Assembly: GCA_963969495.1 (NCBI GenBank)
Contig: OZ018327.1
Span: forward strand, 39,171,224-39,235,223
Direction: 5' to 3'
Length of the DNA stretch: 64,000 nt
DNA from: Ceratothoa steindachneri
Taxonomy: Eukaryota; Arthropoda; Malacostraca; Isopoda; Cymothoidae
The position numbers and the translations under genes were made by a program. Below, piece after piece: positions 11,331 through 22,870 of the stretch (position 1 is its first letter; each line of letters starts with the position of its first letter). The notes beneath the pieces are model-generated. The model did not search any database. It saw only the letters and a list, made by a program, of their open reading frames with translations, and was not told where the DNA came from.

Positions 11331-11988
11331 TGTAAATAATGTCTTTCCGACTTCAAAGTTCCCTCCACTTTGGAAATCTCGAAAATAATTCCTTGCCGAG
11401 ATTCGTACCGCGTCTTTCTGTCACTCCCGGGGTCTCCCGTGGCCCGCGAGGAACAACCACACCATAATTCTTTGAACAGGTGTAACGGGATACACCTTTG
11501 CCCCAATGCACCTGTCCACGCTCATGCAGGTGTGGGCGCGTGAGCTAAGACGACGCGTCAGGGGTGCTTATGACGAGAGGTTTCAATGCTGGGGGATCGA
11601 AGAGGCGGGGCGGAAGGGTCTATCAAATCCTACCATACATTTCTCTCTTGAGAAACCGCTCGGAAAGGGTGTTTCTTAGCTTATCAGGGAGGGTTAAGGG
11701 AACCAGGCAACCCTGGAACTTGGAGGGAAGTTTAGTGGTATTATTCTCTTAGGTTAGAAATAATAATGTTATTTATCTTTATATTTTTATATTATAAGAT
11801 TTATTTACATAATTCATTTATTTTTAATTTATTAAAATGAAAACTATGGAAAACATCTCAGGAAGATGTATATAGAGAGGATTTTTTTTAAAGATATGGT
11901 AGAATTAGGGTAGGAAAATGTGTGACTATATATGGCCTAAGTAGTTAGGAACCAAGGGATCAGGGGAATGTGCGGCTCTGTTGAGCAA
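11331..11988. other. unassigned, GC-richer island 11340-11720
   Basis: No protein motif on either strand. The only structure I see is a change of base composition. Confidence 0.4.
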
Positions 11989-12262
11989 GAGTGCACCAAA
12001 TATTCTCTTAATGTAGAATAGTATAGAGAAAGAGCGTGGGAGAGAGGGTTAGAGGGGGTGATAGAGAAGGGAGAAGAGAGAGAGATTGAAAGAGAGGCGG
12101 GATGGAGATATAGAGGGAGAGAGAGAGATTGAAAGAGAGGCGGGATGGGGATATAGAGGGAGAGAGAGGGGGAGAGAGGTGTAGGGAGAGACAAAGAGAG
12201 TCAGAGATTGAAAGAGAGAGAGTGGGCGAGTGAAAGAGTGGGAAAGTGAGAGAATGGGAGAA
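11989..12262. repeat. purine-rich (GA)n tract with a 41-bp duplication
   Basis: The plus strand is almost pure purine for about 270 bp. Within it a 41-bp unit (GAGAGAGATTGAAAGAGAGG then CGGGATGG...ATATAGAGGG) occurs twice in tandem at about 12078-12160. Minus-strand frames rich in Ser, Leu and Pro are products of the repeat. Confidence 0.85.
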
Positions 12263-13695
12263 GAAGGCAATGTAAAAAAATAATATAATTAATTTTACCA
12301 TAAAACTTGGATATTTTTGCTAGAATAGATTTTAAACTATTTTTATCTAGTTGATAGAAGACAAGACTTAAATTAACATTATATACATGCCAACCCTCAC
12401 ACAACCTCACATTTCCTCTCGTATTTACTCTTGACAAGTCGATTTCCATTCACTCCTTGTACACCACCTCATAAGCTTCATTCCTCAATCTACCTTTCAC
12501 ACAACTGCAGCATTGCTTAAAATAGCATCTTTAGTTTGACAGGTAATTTTAGCTAATTTCCATTCGATGTTAAGTTGTTTATATTTATGGTTAAGAATTA
12601 TCTATGTTGAAAAGGGTTTAGCAATTCTCAAAATGTATAGCTTTTTTTCAGATACTTAACTCTCTTGTACCCTTTTTTAATTACTTCTTGAATTAGAACA
12701 GAACGCAATACTTCACCTCCTAGATTTATCAATCCACCAAACTCTTTTTGACTTCTAATTTTATGTCTGCGTTATCCCACTAATTTCTTCTCTCTATATT
12801 CATTTTTACTCTTCTCATCATTCTAAGATTAAAAGGCTTGATTTATCTCGATGTTTTTCTGTGCACTTCGCACGGTTATTCCTCAATTCTTTGACACATA
12901 AATTTCTAAAATTGTATACATTATAATTTTCGAAATTTGTCAAAATGTGTTTATCACAGATACCCATAGAAATTATTTTTTATTCCCCGTTTTCTCTTAA
13001 AAATAGCAAGAGATCTAAAGTATATAGTTGCTGTTTTGAATGAACTCTTTTGAGTTCACTAGAAACGGTGACTTATACTTGATCTTCCCTGATGGTGAAT
13101 AGGGTGTTTCCCTAAGGTACTCTAAGAACCGGATGGTATCATTCTGGTGCTAGGCACCAACCGCACATTAAATGCACGTTTTGTTATCCTATCCATTTCC
13201 TTGATAAGTGTCTTGAGTTAGCGAAAATTTCAATTTGCCCCATTTCCCTTCAACCTTCTCCTAATAAAAAGAATACTCTAGTACTATCTTTTAATCCATT
13301 TTTTGCCATTTTCCCACAGATTTTAAAATCATGAGGCATTTTTATTGCATTTAATTATATAAATACTATTTATAAACTTTGAGTGTAGAATGCTTCTTCG
13401 AGTGTTGGTGTGGTATATAAGGTGAAATGTATAGATCGTTTCAAATATTAAATTGGGCTCTACTGGAGAAGAGTTATAGAATTCAGCTTAAATGATCTGA
13501 TATCCTAAAACAGTTATTATATGCAATATTATTGAATATTTTTACATTGGTTTGACTTTCTGACGTTCCCGTGAGCCCTTGATAAGGAATTTGAAATAGA
13601 GTTCACAAGTATTAAGAATTTTCGTTTATTTTTCATTATAAAGCTCAAAAACTAATACCAACACAGATTTCTTATAGATAGAGAGAAGACAATGG
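12263..13695. other. unassigned AT-rich sequence
   Basis: No recognisable gene, element motif or tandem repeat over 1.4 kb. Confidence 0.4.
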
Positions 13696-13699
13696 CAAT

Positions 13700-14640
13700 G
13701 GCATTATCACTGAAAAGAATAGGCATTTGGCAAAGTCTGCCGCAGTGGAAGACAACACAAGATCCTGAATCTCCAGATGAACAAGCTGGAGACAATTCTC
13801 TATGACTATCTTACAGATAGAAGAACTTTTGGTTTATCGACGAATTTAAAGGACCAGAGTTCGAATTGGAATATGGACTCATCCATGGCGAACTGACTCA
13901 GCTCTACGATGTATGCGATTTATAGCGGATGTTTCATCAATTTGAATGCCTGAATGCCAAAATTTCAAATTCGTTCACGACATCAGTCAACTAGTGGTCA
14001 GTCAATACAGAAATGAGTAATTTCAGCTATCTAGATTGACAACATTAACCAATAGGATAGGAAGTGGAAAATAAGAACAAACATCCTAATGTTTACCATA
14101 GTTTCGATCTCAAGACAAAAGGTAGCAGATATCGAAGGAGAACAACAATTCTACTGATACCATCCTGAAGGTAAAGTACTGGGTTTAAATATAAGTTTAT
14201 CAGGCTACAAAACACGTAGCTTAAACAATATAGAAAGCTAGACCAGTACTATCTTATATCCCTTAAGAGGCTTAAGCACAAACAACAAAAGAATGAACAA
14301 TATTGTACCTGGAAGCGATGCACTCATCTACCAACCAATTCCCATCAACACCTTATCAGCAACAAAAAAACTAGAACTCCAAGGAGTACATAATTTTGTT
14401 TTCTACTTCATAACAAAAAGAAGAAGAAGAGAGAGAGACAATCCCAAAGAGCTCTATATGAAGTAGCAAAAATTGAACCGCTCAAAATTACTATAAGAAA
14501 AACAGCTTAAAAATATTTGGAGAAGATCAACTTCCTCGAATCTTTTTCTGAAAACACCAACGCCAGAGCAAACTCTCCTTTTAACTGCAAGTTCCCTAGT
14601 GGAAAAATTCAACATAGAATAGTGTAAGCACTATTATGCA
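13700..14640 (+). pseudogene. Jockey-like LINE, reverse transcriptase 3' part
   Basis: Plus-strand blocks in shifting frames: KILNLQMNKLETILYDYLTD then RRTF (fingers/palm, usually LLxxFLTDRTF); NFKFVHDISQLVVSQYRNE (motif C, usually FADDITQLV, here FVHD); DRKWKIRTN (usually EKKWKIKTN); GKVLGLNISLSGYKTRSLN; and the tail PINTLSATKKLELQGVHNFV then KELYMK. The same blocks recur on the minus strand at 47.8-49.0 kb and 54.2-57.0 kb, so this is one family with three decayed copies. Endonuclease and N-terminal parts are missing. Stops in every frame and the destroyed active site show that it is dead. Confidence 0.75.
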
Positions 14641-16245
14641 GTTCAGAGAACAAGATAAAATTTGATTAATGAAGTGATAGGCTCCCAGCAATCCGAATCA
14701 AAAATAAAAAATACTCCCAATGAACACTAAAATAGATTCAAATTAACTACCTGAAAGAAGATCCTAAGAAAGTGATCGCGAACGTGACTATGCAATCAGG
14801 ACTCATTAAAGTGACCATCCAACTAAAATTGAAACAAAAACGTAACCTAATAAATAGCCGACAATAAGAGGTAAGTGTTTAGTAATAGTGACAAAAGTAG
14901 AATATTGCAAAACTCAAAGTAGAATAATTAAGGGTGAAATAAGAAAAAACAAAGTGAAATTAATTAAGAAAGTGAATGAAGTGAAATAAATAAAGCCTTT
15001 AATATAAATTGAACACAAAATAAACCATTTAAACTGCTGTATTAAGTAAAACCACGTAAAACAGTAAAAGATTATACAAAAGCTAAACACAAAATTTCTC
15101 ACAACGGCATGAATGCTACAGTGCGCACACGATTGAAAGAAAGACTAAATGATGTCAGAGAATAGTCGGCTCTCCCGAAAAATATAAAGAAGTTGCGATT
15201 ACACACCAATAAAGCAAGAAGTAAAAATGGAATGGAATGAAAGAAGATAATAACAGGCCGTGGTTAGGATTCCACGTAAATCAGTAAGTTCCAAAACAAT
15301 TTAACTATTACAGCCTTTCTCTTACTATACCTTCCTTTTCAAACCTCCTTCATCTCCTCCATCATTGACCCCCGCCGTTCCTTCTCCCTCCGGCCAGCCA
15401 AACTTGGTGGGGCCTGTTGAAGGAGGGGCCAAGCGTGGTCTTCTCCCTTCTTGACCCTACAGTGGTGTGTGTGGAGAAAGAAGCGGCACCAGATATATTC
15501 CACACCGAAGAATATCATTCATTCGAAGCTCCGAGCAGCTACTCAACGCAGACTCAGGATCAACGTTGCACACCTGCTAAACGAAGCAACCAGACTACAA
15601 AGTTGTTCACCAAATCAGCCTTGACAGATTATTAGACTTCCGTACAAAGATGCCTTAGAGAAGGCAGAATTTTACTGACAAATAAACAAATATTTATCAA
15701 ACAAAATGAATTTACCCAATTATTACTTTCATTTCCTAGCGGAAATTAATAATTACCTACGAAAAATTAAAAAAAATAAGTCAGGCTAGTCAAGTTAATT
15801 CAACCTGGTCTTCTCAGATAGCTCCCCAGATAGATGTCTGAACTGCCTTTCTCATTCGCGGGAATCGAGGGATGGGATTCTGTTATATTTAGTTGGGTGG
15901 TTTGGTGGGGCGAATAGAAGGAAAGTAAAAAAAAAAGTTAAGGAAAGTAAAAAAAGTAAAAGCTCAACATTATTTAGTAAACAAAAAAGTTGACATTGTA
16001 ATTGTAAATTTGAGCAACTAAGTCTTTTGCTTTATTTCGTTGGTTCCATAAAAATTCGAATATATTGGACTCGATCAGAGAATGTGCGATTCCACATTCT
16101 ATTTTATTTCTCACTTTTACCTGGCCCAAAGCAAGTCTATTTGGTTTGTGTGGGCACCAGTTTCTGGATCTTTAAAGTTCTTCGAGTGGTTAACAGTAAA
16201 ATGTTTGATAGTGAAACCACTGTATAGGAGCCAAAAGTTTAATTT
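14641..16245. other. unassigned, A-rich then mixed
   Basis: 14640-15300 is A-rich on the plus strand. 15300-15640 is less AT-rich and holds an open stretch at 15417-15635 with no known motif. No element family recognised. Confidence 0.4.
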
Positions 16246-16250
16246 ACGAG

Positions 16251-16290
16251 ACTAGTTTCGGTATGTAGTTTATTATACCCTCTTTAGTCG
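16251..16290 (-). ncRNA. hammerhead-like hairpin, orphan PLE end
   Basis: The minus strand reads CTAAAGAG, then a perfect GGTAT/ATACC stem around AATAAACTAC, then GAAACTAGTC. This keeps the CU-A-AGA half-core, a five-pair stem II, the GAAA core and a GUC-like cleavage site. Compared with the hammerhead consensus CUGANGA, the core G is A, and one extra base precedes the stem. It matches the layout of the PLE ends at 3.0, 5.6 and 17.2 kb. No PLE coding sequence was recognised next to it. Confidence 0.45.
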
Positions 16291-16299
16291 TATACTGAG

Positions 16300-17220
16300 A
16301 ATCTGATTGTTAAAAAATTCTATAAATAACGTACAGATAAAAAGAGAAGAAAAAAAACATAAGTCATAACCAAACAAAGATGAAATTATTATTCAAATAC
16401 TCAAAAAAATCCCCTTCTTAAATTATAGTTAGTGAAGTGATGATAATGTTCCTGCGGATTTATCAGGAACTGCATACATGAAACACTCGCGCTTTTCCCT
16501 GCAAATCCCTCCGAAAACCAATTGCACTGGCAAAACCCTCCCGACATTATTATTTCTTCATGAGAACAAGGATTCACCTATTTCTACTGTCAATCCATTT
16601 CCACCGATCTTTATAGGATTTTGGATTAACGAACTTGCGCACATTTCACGGAGATAGTTCCTCCAGTCCGTAATAGTATTGCATGAGATTTTCAGTTGTT
16701 ATTTACAAAAACAGTTGTTAAGATGTTGCACCATGCATGAACAAAAAAGATGATTGTTTCCATGGTTATTTTTTACCCTTCTAACAAGGTATCGCTTCTT
16801 AATCCGGATTTTCTTTTACACCCTTGTTTGTGACAATGCCATGCAGGTGGATAATGAGACAACGAAAGATTCATGCTCTGTCTATTTTTATAAATTCTCT
16901 GTTGATACACAATACCTCTTGTTGTTACTCCTTGTTATTACTCTTTTTTTGCTAATACTTGACCCACTGTTTGATATTTTGCACCTCCTTATCAAGTTCG
17001 TATGTTGTCATGTTTTAAGGGTGGAAACAATGTTTATGCTTCCAAACAAACCAAAGGATATCGTAAAACTAAAAATGTCACAGGTTACTCCCTCAGAATA
17101 CCTGTTTTATTAAAGACTAGTTCCAGCTGATCTTTAATTTATTTTTTCTTTGCTTTTATAATTTTCTTATAATGAAATATTCGTCTTGGGAAAAGTTATG
17201 AATAAGGGTTCCAATATTCA
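16300..17220. other. unassigned; one hydrophobic open frame
   Basis: A 119-codon plus-strand frame at 16754-17113 contains a strongly hydrophobic stretch (YLLLLLLVITLFLLILDPLF), but no conserved family, promoter or splice context is visible. An inverted repeat GTTCCTG...CAGGAAC lies at about 16448-16470. Confidence 0.3.
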
Positions 17221-17245
17221 TAATTTATATTATTGGCCCGAAGTA

Positions 17246-17273
17246 CCTTTCGACCATATTGGTCATCTTCTGG
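17246..17273 (-). ncRNA. hammerhead-like motif at the 3' end of PLE D
   Basis: The minus strand reads CCAGAAGAT, then a perfect GACC/GGTC stem around AATAT, then GAAAGGTAC. The CnGAAGA-N-stem-loop-stem-GAAA order is the same as at the other PLE ends here. PLEs are known to encode minimal hammerheads at this place; whether this copy could cut is uncertain. Confidence 0.45.
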
Positions 17274-17753
17274 GGCTACACTGATAAATATAAAGAAATT
17301 CATTTGTATAAATAGAAAATATGTGTAGATATTTTACAAGTTTTAGAGGAGCAACGTTGAATATATTGATAAATATTAAAATAGAAAAATAAATATGAGA
17401 TTTAAATAAAAAAAAATTACTTTAAAATAAAAATATTTTGACGGCACGTTTGGGGAATAAGATTTTTACTAGTATTAAGCATTTAATCCGTTAATAGTTT
17501 TAAGCTCCTATGTGTATAATCAGTCAGTTAGTCATGGGACCACTCGCGGACGAGTATAGCTTGTGCCCGGGACTTAAAAGTTCGCGTTCGCGTTCGCGAT
17601 TTCTCCCCAGGTACGCCTGTGCGTGATTTGCTTAGCGTGGATGCACTGATGCACGAATATTGCACCCACGATCTTCACTGCGGAGATTGATGCTCAGTGG
17701 AACAGGAGACCGTGACAACCTGATACTCTCCGCAGTTGCAACCTCTTTTTGAA

Positions 17754-18008
17754 TTAAGATAGCTTCCATGATGTGAAGGCTGGTGCGGTCACTTCTCCCT
17801 TAATTGCAGCGTGCTCCACTAAAATTTTTCTTGAGGGATGGGTTCCGTGTTGCATTAAGTAGTGATCTTTGATGGCACCGTTCTGAAAGTGCATAGTGAG
17901 TCGACGATATAAGGATGTGGTTGTCATCCCAATGTATTTATTCGAATAATGACGCCTACAGTCTCCATAGTGGCAGTTAAACTCATAAATTACATTAGAG
18001 GCTTTCAT
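17754..18008 (-). pseudogene. GIY-YIG endonuclease domain of PLE D
   Basis: The 84-residue minus-strand frame begins MKASNVIYEFNCHYGDCRRH and continues SNKYIGMTTTSLYRRLTMHF. VIY...YIG is the GIY-YIG nuclease core. Between them sits C-x4-C with a following His, the zinc-binding-like insert described for PLE endonucleases. The conserved Arg follows in LYRRL. Later residues (HPSRKILVEHAAI) match the same tail in PLE E (RDILVDNTVI). The nuclease core looks intact, but with no reverse transcriptase attached the piece is a fragment. Confidence 0.85.
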
Positions 18009-18010
18009 TT

Positions 18011-19600
18011 ATTTTGTTTTGTTTGTGTTATTGCTAATGAAGTTGTAGGGAAATCAATATCTCACCCTACAAACAGAGGCCCTGTTCGGTCATCACAACG
18101 TCCTGGTGCTTGGCGGCGTAGCCCGATTACTTACCTCTTCCCCTCTCACCTCGACTCGCGGACAACCAGAAGGCCTCCCACAACCACGAGATGCACGAAT
18201 CATCAAATTTCTGGGCCGGCGAGCATAACATTGGTTAAACAGGCACTATTTACCCTAAGAGCTGGGATCTAATTTCACGTCATAGACGAAATTAGAGGAG
18301 CGGCGACCAAAAGCTAGGAGACGCCTTTAGGGCTAAGTGAAAGACGCCCGGAGAAGAGCCGTTAGAGGAGCGAAGCTTAATTCCTAGGCCCTCATCCCCC
18401 CTTTTCCCCACCCGCCAGTGGGATGGTGAAGTATATAGGCCGATAACTGGAGAAAAAGGGGAAGAGATAGTGATCGACACGACAAAGTCCGGCGCAGTGC
18501 CCGGCAATCAAAGGAAGGAACAGAGAAGAAGCTCACGCTGAGCCAGTTCCTGGTAGTCACACCGAAATTAGCTTTAGTATTGAGGATCAAGCTTAATCTC
18601 TCGTCAAAGAAACCCCCGATCCCGGTTTACAACAAAAAACAGAGATAGTCCTCGCCATTGAGGAATACCCAAAGTAAACTCCCTCAAACATTTCCCATTC
18701 GTCAAAGGAATCACTTGTTTGCTCATCGCTCGTCAGTGCGAACCATTCCAAGATTAACCAGAAGATTGGAAAGAGCATACTTTCACGGTCCCGTTGTTTA
18801 AATCATCTGACTGAGACAACGTGCTTATCACCATCCGTCGCTCGCACCGAAATCACCTGTAACTTCAAGCCAGTCTCCATGCCAGTCAAGCAGCTGGGTG
18901 TCTGTGAACAGTCCTACGCGCCTGACCGCAAAAACATTGTTCGTCTACATAAAATTCAAGGCCAAGGTCAGTTGCCAGTCGCACTCACGTGTGGTTGTTT
19001 TAAAGGTAAAGAAAGTAAATTATTTTTTTGAGTGTCAATTAGAGTCCAATATTAAAGTGCGCTTATGTCAACCATTACTTTATATTCATGCGGTTTAAAG
19101 TAGTAAGTCTCACATAAACTCGTTTAATTCATAGTTGTATAGTTTGTTTTTTTAGATTTCACTGTTTATGTTGTAATTAAAGATATATTCTTTTAGAAGT
19201 ATTTAATTCAATCCTTGAAACGCTGAGCATGGCACTAGAAATCCTCAAAGATTAAAATAGCGTAATAATAATATAGCACTCTTGGAGAAAACGTACACCA
19301 ACCACTTGGCCCTTACAATACCAGGACATAAATATTTGGGGTCAGGTTTTATGGGTAGTGGAAGAACTAAGTATAGATGTTTGTCTTGCTTTCCCTTCAA
19401 TAATAATAAATTTCTGCATAGTGTTCGAGGAAAAGTTGAACTTAAAATGGTATGTCTATAAATTTGTGGTCAATTGTCGGTAATTAGCCCGCTAATGTTA
19501 TTAATTAATCTTTTTGGGGGGTGGTATTCCAATTAACAGAAAGTGTTGTGATAAGGGTGAGTTAGGCAGCGCGCTATTTGTTCGAGGTTGAATAAATGCC
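18011..19600. other. unassigned, GC-richer 18.05-18.9 kb; possible leader of the gag relic
   Basis: 18050-18900 is clearly less AT-rich than the window average. A long terminal repeat for the downstream gag might lie here, but I found no second copy of any part of it and no clear primer-binding site. Short frames on both strands look random. Confidence 0.35.
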
Positions 19601-19605
19601 TCTAG

Positions 19606-20590
19606 CAACAAGCCCAAGCTTTGGGATTAAGAGGTAAGGAACTAGTAGCCTACGTCTAGGGACGAGAAGACAAACGAGAGCAAGCAGAAAAGGAAAGAGA
19701 AGAATGAAAACTACAGAAGCAAGCGGAAAGAGAAAAGGCGCAAGCAGAAAGGGAAGCAGAAGGAAAAAAAATGCAAGGGGAAGCATAAGATAGAGAACGG
19801 GTACACGCTCATGAAAGAGAAATGAGCAAGGATCAGGCGGAAGACAATTCCATAGGATCCCGAGCTGAGGCTACACAGATAGCTGCGATTAAATTCTCAG
19901 CTCATAAAGAAAACGAAGACCAGTGTTCGTACCTGGCACACTTCGGGAAGATATTCGAGTTAAATCACTGGGACATAGAAACAGAGGGGATCGCCAGATT
20001 AGTGCCTCTGCTTAATACCCAGCTCCGTGACGTATTTATCTCATTACCATCTTAGGTTTCCGTGGATTACACCAAGTGCAAAGACGAGCTACTGTCCGCC
20101 GTCAATCTAAAACCCGAGGGTTATCGGATGAAGTCTAGACAGGCAGGAATTCAGCCAGGTCAAGCATACAGGCAATTTGGATTTATCCTCAGAAGGCATT
20201 TCCAATTCTGGCTAAATTCAGAACAAGTGAGGAATGAGTTCGACTCCCTCGCCGACTTCATGCTGAGGGACCAATTGCTATGTACCCTTCCCCCAGAGAT
20301 ACGCGCCTTCGTCAAGGACAGGTGAACAGCTACATTCAAGGACTGCGTGGAGAAAGCAGATCAGCATGCTTCCAACCATAGATTATGCCCTCGAGAGGTC
20401 AAAAAGAACCAACCCTTTTCTCCCAAGAAAGGTGAGTATCCACAGAAGCCCTTTTCTCCAAAGAAAGGGGGGTATCCCCAGAAACCCCCATAAAATAACC
20501 TCCCTAAGTTCGTCAAGAACTCCGGACACCCCATAAACCCCATAACCTGTTTTAATTGTGGCACTCCAGGTCCCCTGAGCTATAATTAAC
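19606..20590 (+). pseudogene. Gypsy-type retrotransposon gag relic
   Basis: One reading frame, without frameshift, covers the whole stretch. A charged coiled-coil region (EREREH-like; KREQAEKEREE, then QAEREKAQAEREAE) runs to about 19840. A capsid-like domain follows: AAIKFSAHKENEDQCSYLAH, LVPLLNTQLRDVF, YTKCKDELLSAVNLKPEGYR and MLRDQLLCTLPPEIRAFVKD. This is the gag fold with SCAN-like blocks seen in several Gypsy-group elements. A degenerate zinc knuckle CFNCGTPGPLSYN (His to Pro, last Cys lost) is near 20548-20586. In-frame stops include 19657, 20056 and 20326. A 12-residue repeat (PFSPKKGEYPQK) is tandemly doubled at 20413-20484. Protease and polymerase are absent; Tc1 sequence starts at about 20780. 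Confidence 0.75.
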
Positions 20591-20779
20591 CCCAAAATTC
20601 GAGGCTTAGGTCGCCCTCGAGTCATCAGGTACATAACCTTACTGCAACGCTTAACCAAGAACAACCTCCTAATCCCGCGCCCCCTTTGACCACATTGAAT
20701 TCCTTTGACCAACAGGTGAACTTTGTGTTTAACAAAAATTCTCCGAAAGGACTAAAATTCGAGCCTGGGGTCGTAAAAT

Positions 20780-21511
20780 GTCTCGGAACGGACCGTACAG
20801 CATCGTCTTCTGAAAGATTTGAAACTCCCCAGCGGTACTACCGCGCTCAAACTGCTGTTGAATGACCGCATGAGGAAGAAGAGGCTTCATTTTACAAAGC
20901 AGCACAAGGGCTTGACAGTGGAACAGTGTTTAGAGGGCAAGTAGCAAATGAAAGGCCATTTCAGGTCATAAGGTCACACAGAGTAAAGGTGAGGAGGCCA
21001 GTTGGGTCAAACAGGTACAGCCCCCAGTACACAGTGAAGACTGTAAAACACAGTCCCTCAGTTATGGTTTGGGTTGTTTTAGTGCTAAGTTAGGGAGAGG
21101 TGGTTTATATTTCCTGCCAAAGAATGTGACCATGAATGCTTAGCGCTACAAGAAGCTTTGGAAGGTCATCTCTTTAATCATATAGAACTTCATGGAACAT
21201 CCATCTTTATGCATGATTCAGCTCCTTGTCACAAGGATAATTTGATCAAGCAATTGACACAGAGAAAGCGCATCAACGTGTTGGACTTGCCTGGGAACAG
21301 TCCCGATCTCAACCCCATTGAAAACGCATGGAAAGTCATCAAAGACAAGGTTAATGGGGTCAATGTGTCATTGGTGAAGGACCTTCAGGAGGTCATCAAG
21401 AAAGTGTGGTGCGCCAACATGGACTTGAATTACTTCAAAAATCTTGTTGCAAGTATGCCCAATTGGATGCAAGATGTCATCAAGGCCAGAGGGGAGATCA
21501 TAAAATATTAA
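20780..21511 (+). pseudogene. Tc1-family transposase relic
   Basis: Plus-strand blocks: SERTVQHRLLKDLKLPS (end of the second helix-turn-helix), NDRMRKKRLHFTKQHKGL, RVKVRRPVGSNRYSPQYTVK then TVKHSPSVMVW, and the open frame 21158-21511 with IFMHDSAPCHKDNL and LPGNSPDLNPIENAWKVIKD. This is the DD34E catalytic domain of Tc1 elements. The segment that should hold the first Asp (FSDES) is missing between TVEQC and RGQVANERPF; the second Asp and the Glu of PIEN remain. The N-terminal half is lost at the junction with the gag relic. An AT-rich tail and a (TA)n tract follow. Confidence 0.85.
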
Positions 21512-21613
21512 AAGTATTAACAAAAGTGTTTTTAATTATATTAACCTAACCTAATGGAGGTAAATAATATAAAAATAAAATAAAATAACAAGGGTCCAGA
21601 CTTTCATTGCGGC

Positions 21614-21615
<2 letters not shown>

Positions 21616-21689
<74 letters not shown>
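21616..21689. repeat. (TA)n microsatellite downstream of the Tc1 relic
   Basis: A pure TA run about 105 bp past the transposase stop, followed by CAGTTTGAAAAAG. Confidence 0.97.
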
Positions 21690-21691
<2 letters not shown>

Positions 21692-22190
21692 TTTGAAAAA
21701 GTGAAGAATATGTTTGAAACTCATCTATTTCATACTTGACAGAATACAAATAATAAACATTTTTGCGTCGTCGTCGGTTTCAGCTCGTGTTTGAGCATCG
21801 TTTCGTCTTCAATCATTCGATCTCCATGGCTGATGTTTGTCCTTGATATGACTTAGGAGACCCAGTCTGTTAGGGAGAGGGTCAGGTCCGGGAAAGTAAG
21901 AAGGCCGGAAAGAAAACAGAGACGAATGCTATTCGCTGAGAAATTTGTTTGGGGCAATCGTTGCTGCGCGACTGACACGCGCACGCACTTGGCCAGTAAC
22001 GCGTCCACTGTAGCTTAAAACATTGAGACATGCTGTTTCCGCTAGACTGGTTACATCTAGCTGTTGGGTTCGTAATCCATCAAGGCCCGCTTTTATCGCG
22101 CCTGCCCGCTGGGTGCTGCCCTCTTACGCCGGACCCATACATAGGAATCTTAATTAGCCCATGTCTGCTTGGTCCGCCAATGGTCTATAA
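21690..22190. other. unassigned, mixed composition
   Basis: No motif recognised. 21750-22190 is less AT-rich than the surrounding DNA. Confidence 0.4.
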
Positions 22191-22191
22191 G

Positions 22192-22400
22192 CAATTAGGA
22201 TTATATACTTGGGGTCTGTGCCCTCCAGACCCCCCCTCATTTAATAAAACTCAAGATCATCGTAGTGTGGTCCCCCATTGTGTTTACCCCTCCACGAGCC
22301 GTCCCCTTAAATGTACTCTAAAAATGTGAATCATTTTGGAACACGGACGAAATAGTCCGTCCCATTGTTCGAGTCGCTAATCTACATATTTACCGGATCA
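22192..22400 (+). repeat. dispersed repeat family 1, copy 1
   Basis: About 200 bp shared with 62881-63095 in the same orientation: CAATTAGGATTATATACT at the start, a GC-rich hairpin, GATCATCGTAGTGTGGTCCC, GAGCCGTCCCCTTAAATGTA, TTTTGGAACACGGACGAAA and AATCTACATATTTACCG near the end. The hairpin is degenerate here (TTGGGGTC-TGT-GCCCTCCA). There is no long coding frame. It could be a SINE, a MITE or the end of a larger element; I cannot decide. Confidence 0.8.
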
Positions 22401-22519
22401 TGTTCACGCACTTGTCGGAAAAAGGAAGTAGCGATAGGGATTTTCTTCGATGATTTCAGGTAGTGTAGAGAAGAATAAATACCTAGTACCGGGAGTAGGT
22501 TGAAGGTGTAATGTATCTA

Positions 22520-22870
22520 GAAAACTAATAATCGCATACTTAAACAACGTCAACAGACCTAAGTCACGTGCTCTCAATTAATCTGACTCATGACCTTACG
22601 ACCTTAAATCGTTCAAAAGTTCGGGCAATCCGTCCCATAGTTTGAGATTTGTTAATAATTCCTGGACTAACCTTGGGAGTACTTTGGTAATTATATCATT
22701 CGAAAGAAAATGTCAAACAACATAGGGGGTTTCAAATTTCTCTAGAATCGGCCCAGTTTATTGCTCCAGAACTCATTGGAAAGTTTAATGGTTACCATTT
22801 GACCGACCAACCTACGGACCTGCCGAGTCATTTATTGAGTCGCTTGCACGCGACTAAAAATTGACAGGTT
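22520..22870 (-). repeat. dispersed repeat family 2, copy 1
   Basis: The reverse complement matches 39200-39520 and 27190-27420. Shared strings include GCCGATTCTA..GAAATTTG, CATTTTCTTTC.AATGAT and ATTGAGAGCACG.GACTTA. No coding content; identity unknown. Confidence 0.75.

Larger units (their letters stand above)
17225..18010 (-). mobile_element. Penelope-like element D, 5'-truncated
   Basis: The minus strand carries a GIY-YIG endonuclease (18008-17754), a C-terminal and 3' noncoding region, and a CTGAAGA-like hairpin end at 17246-17273 followed by AT-rich sequence. The reverse transcriptase is absent; the element stops abruptly at about 18010, where GC-richer unassigned DNA begins. No (TA)n borders it. 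Confidence 0.75.

Noticed and set aside
11937..12301. Ser/Leu/Pro-rich minus-strand frames
   Set aside because: Translations of the purine-rich GA tract in three frames.
16754..17113. 119-residue frame with a strong hydrophobic segment, possible membrane protein
   Set aside because: There is no family resemblance, no promoter or splice context and no neighbouring gene, and T-rich DNA readily encodes Leu, Phe and Ile runs. Described in the unassigned region instead.
18011..19600. Possible long terminal repeat of the gag relic
   Set aside because: No second copy, no clear TG...CA ends and no primer-binding site could be found.
21541..21556. AACCTAACCTAA, like an arthropod telomere repeat
   Set aside because: Only two units of CCTAA; expected by chance in 64 kb.
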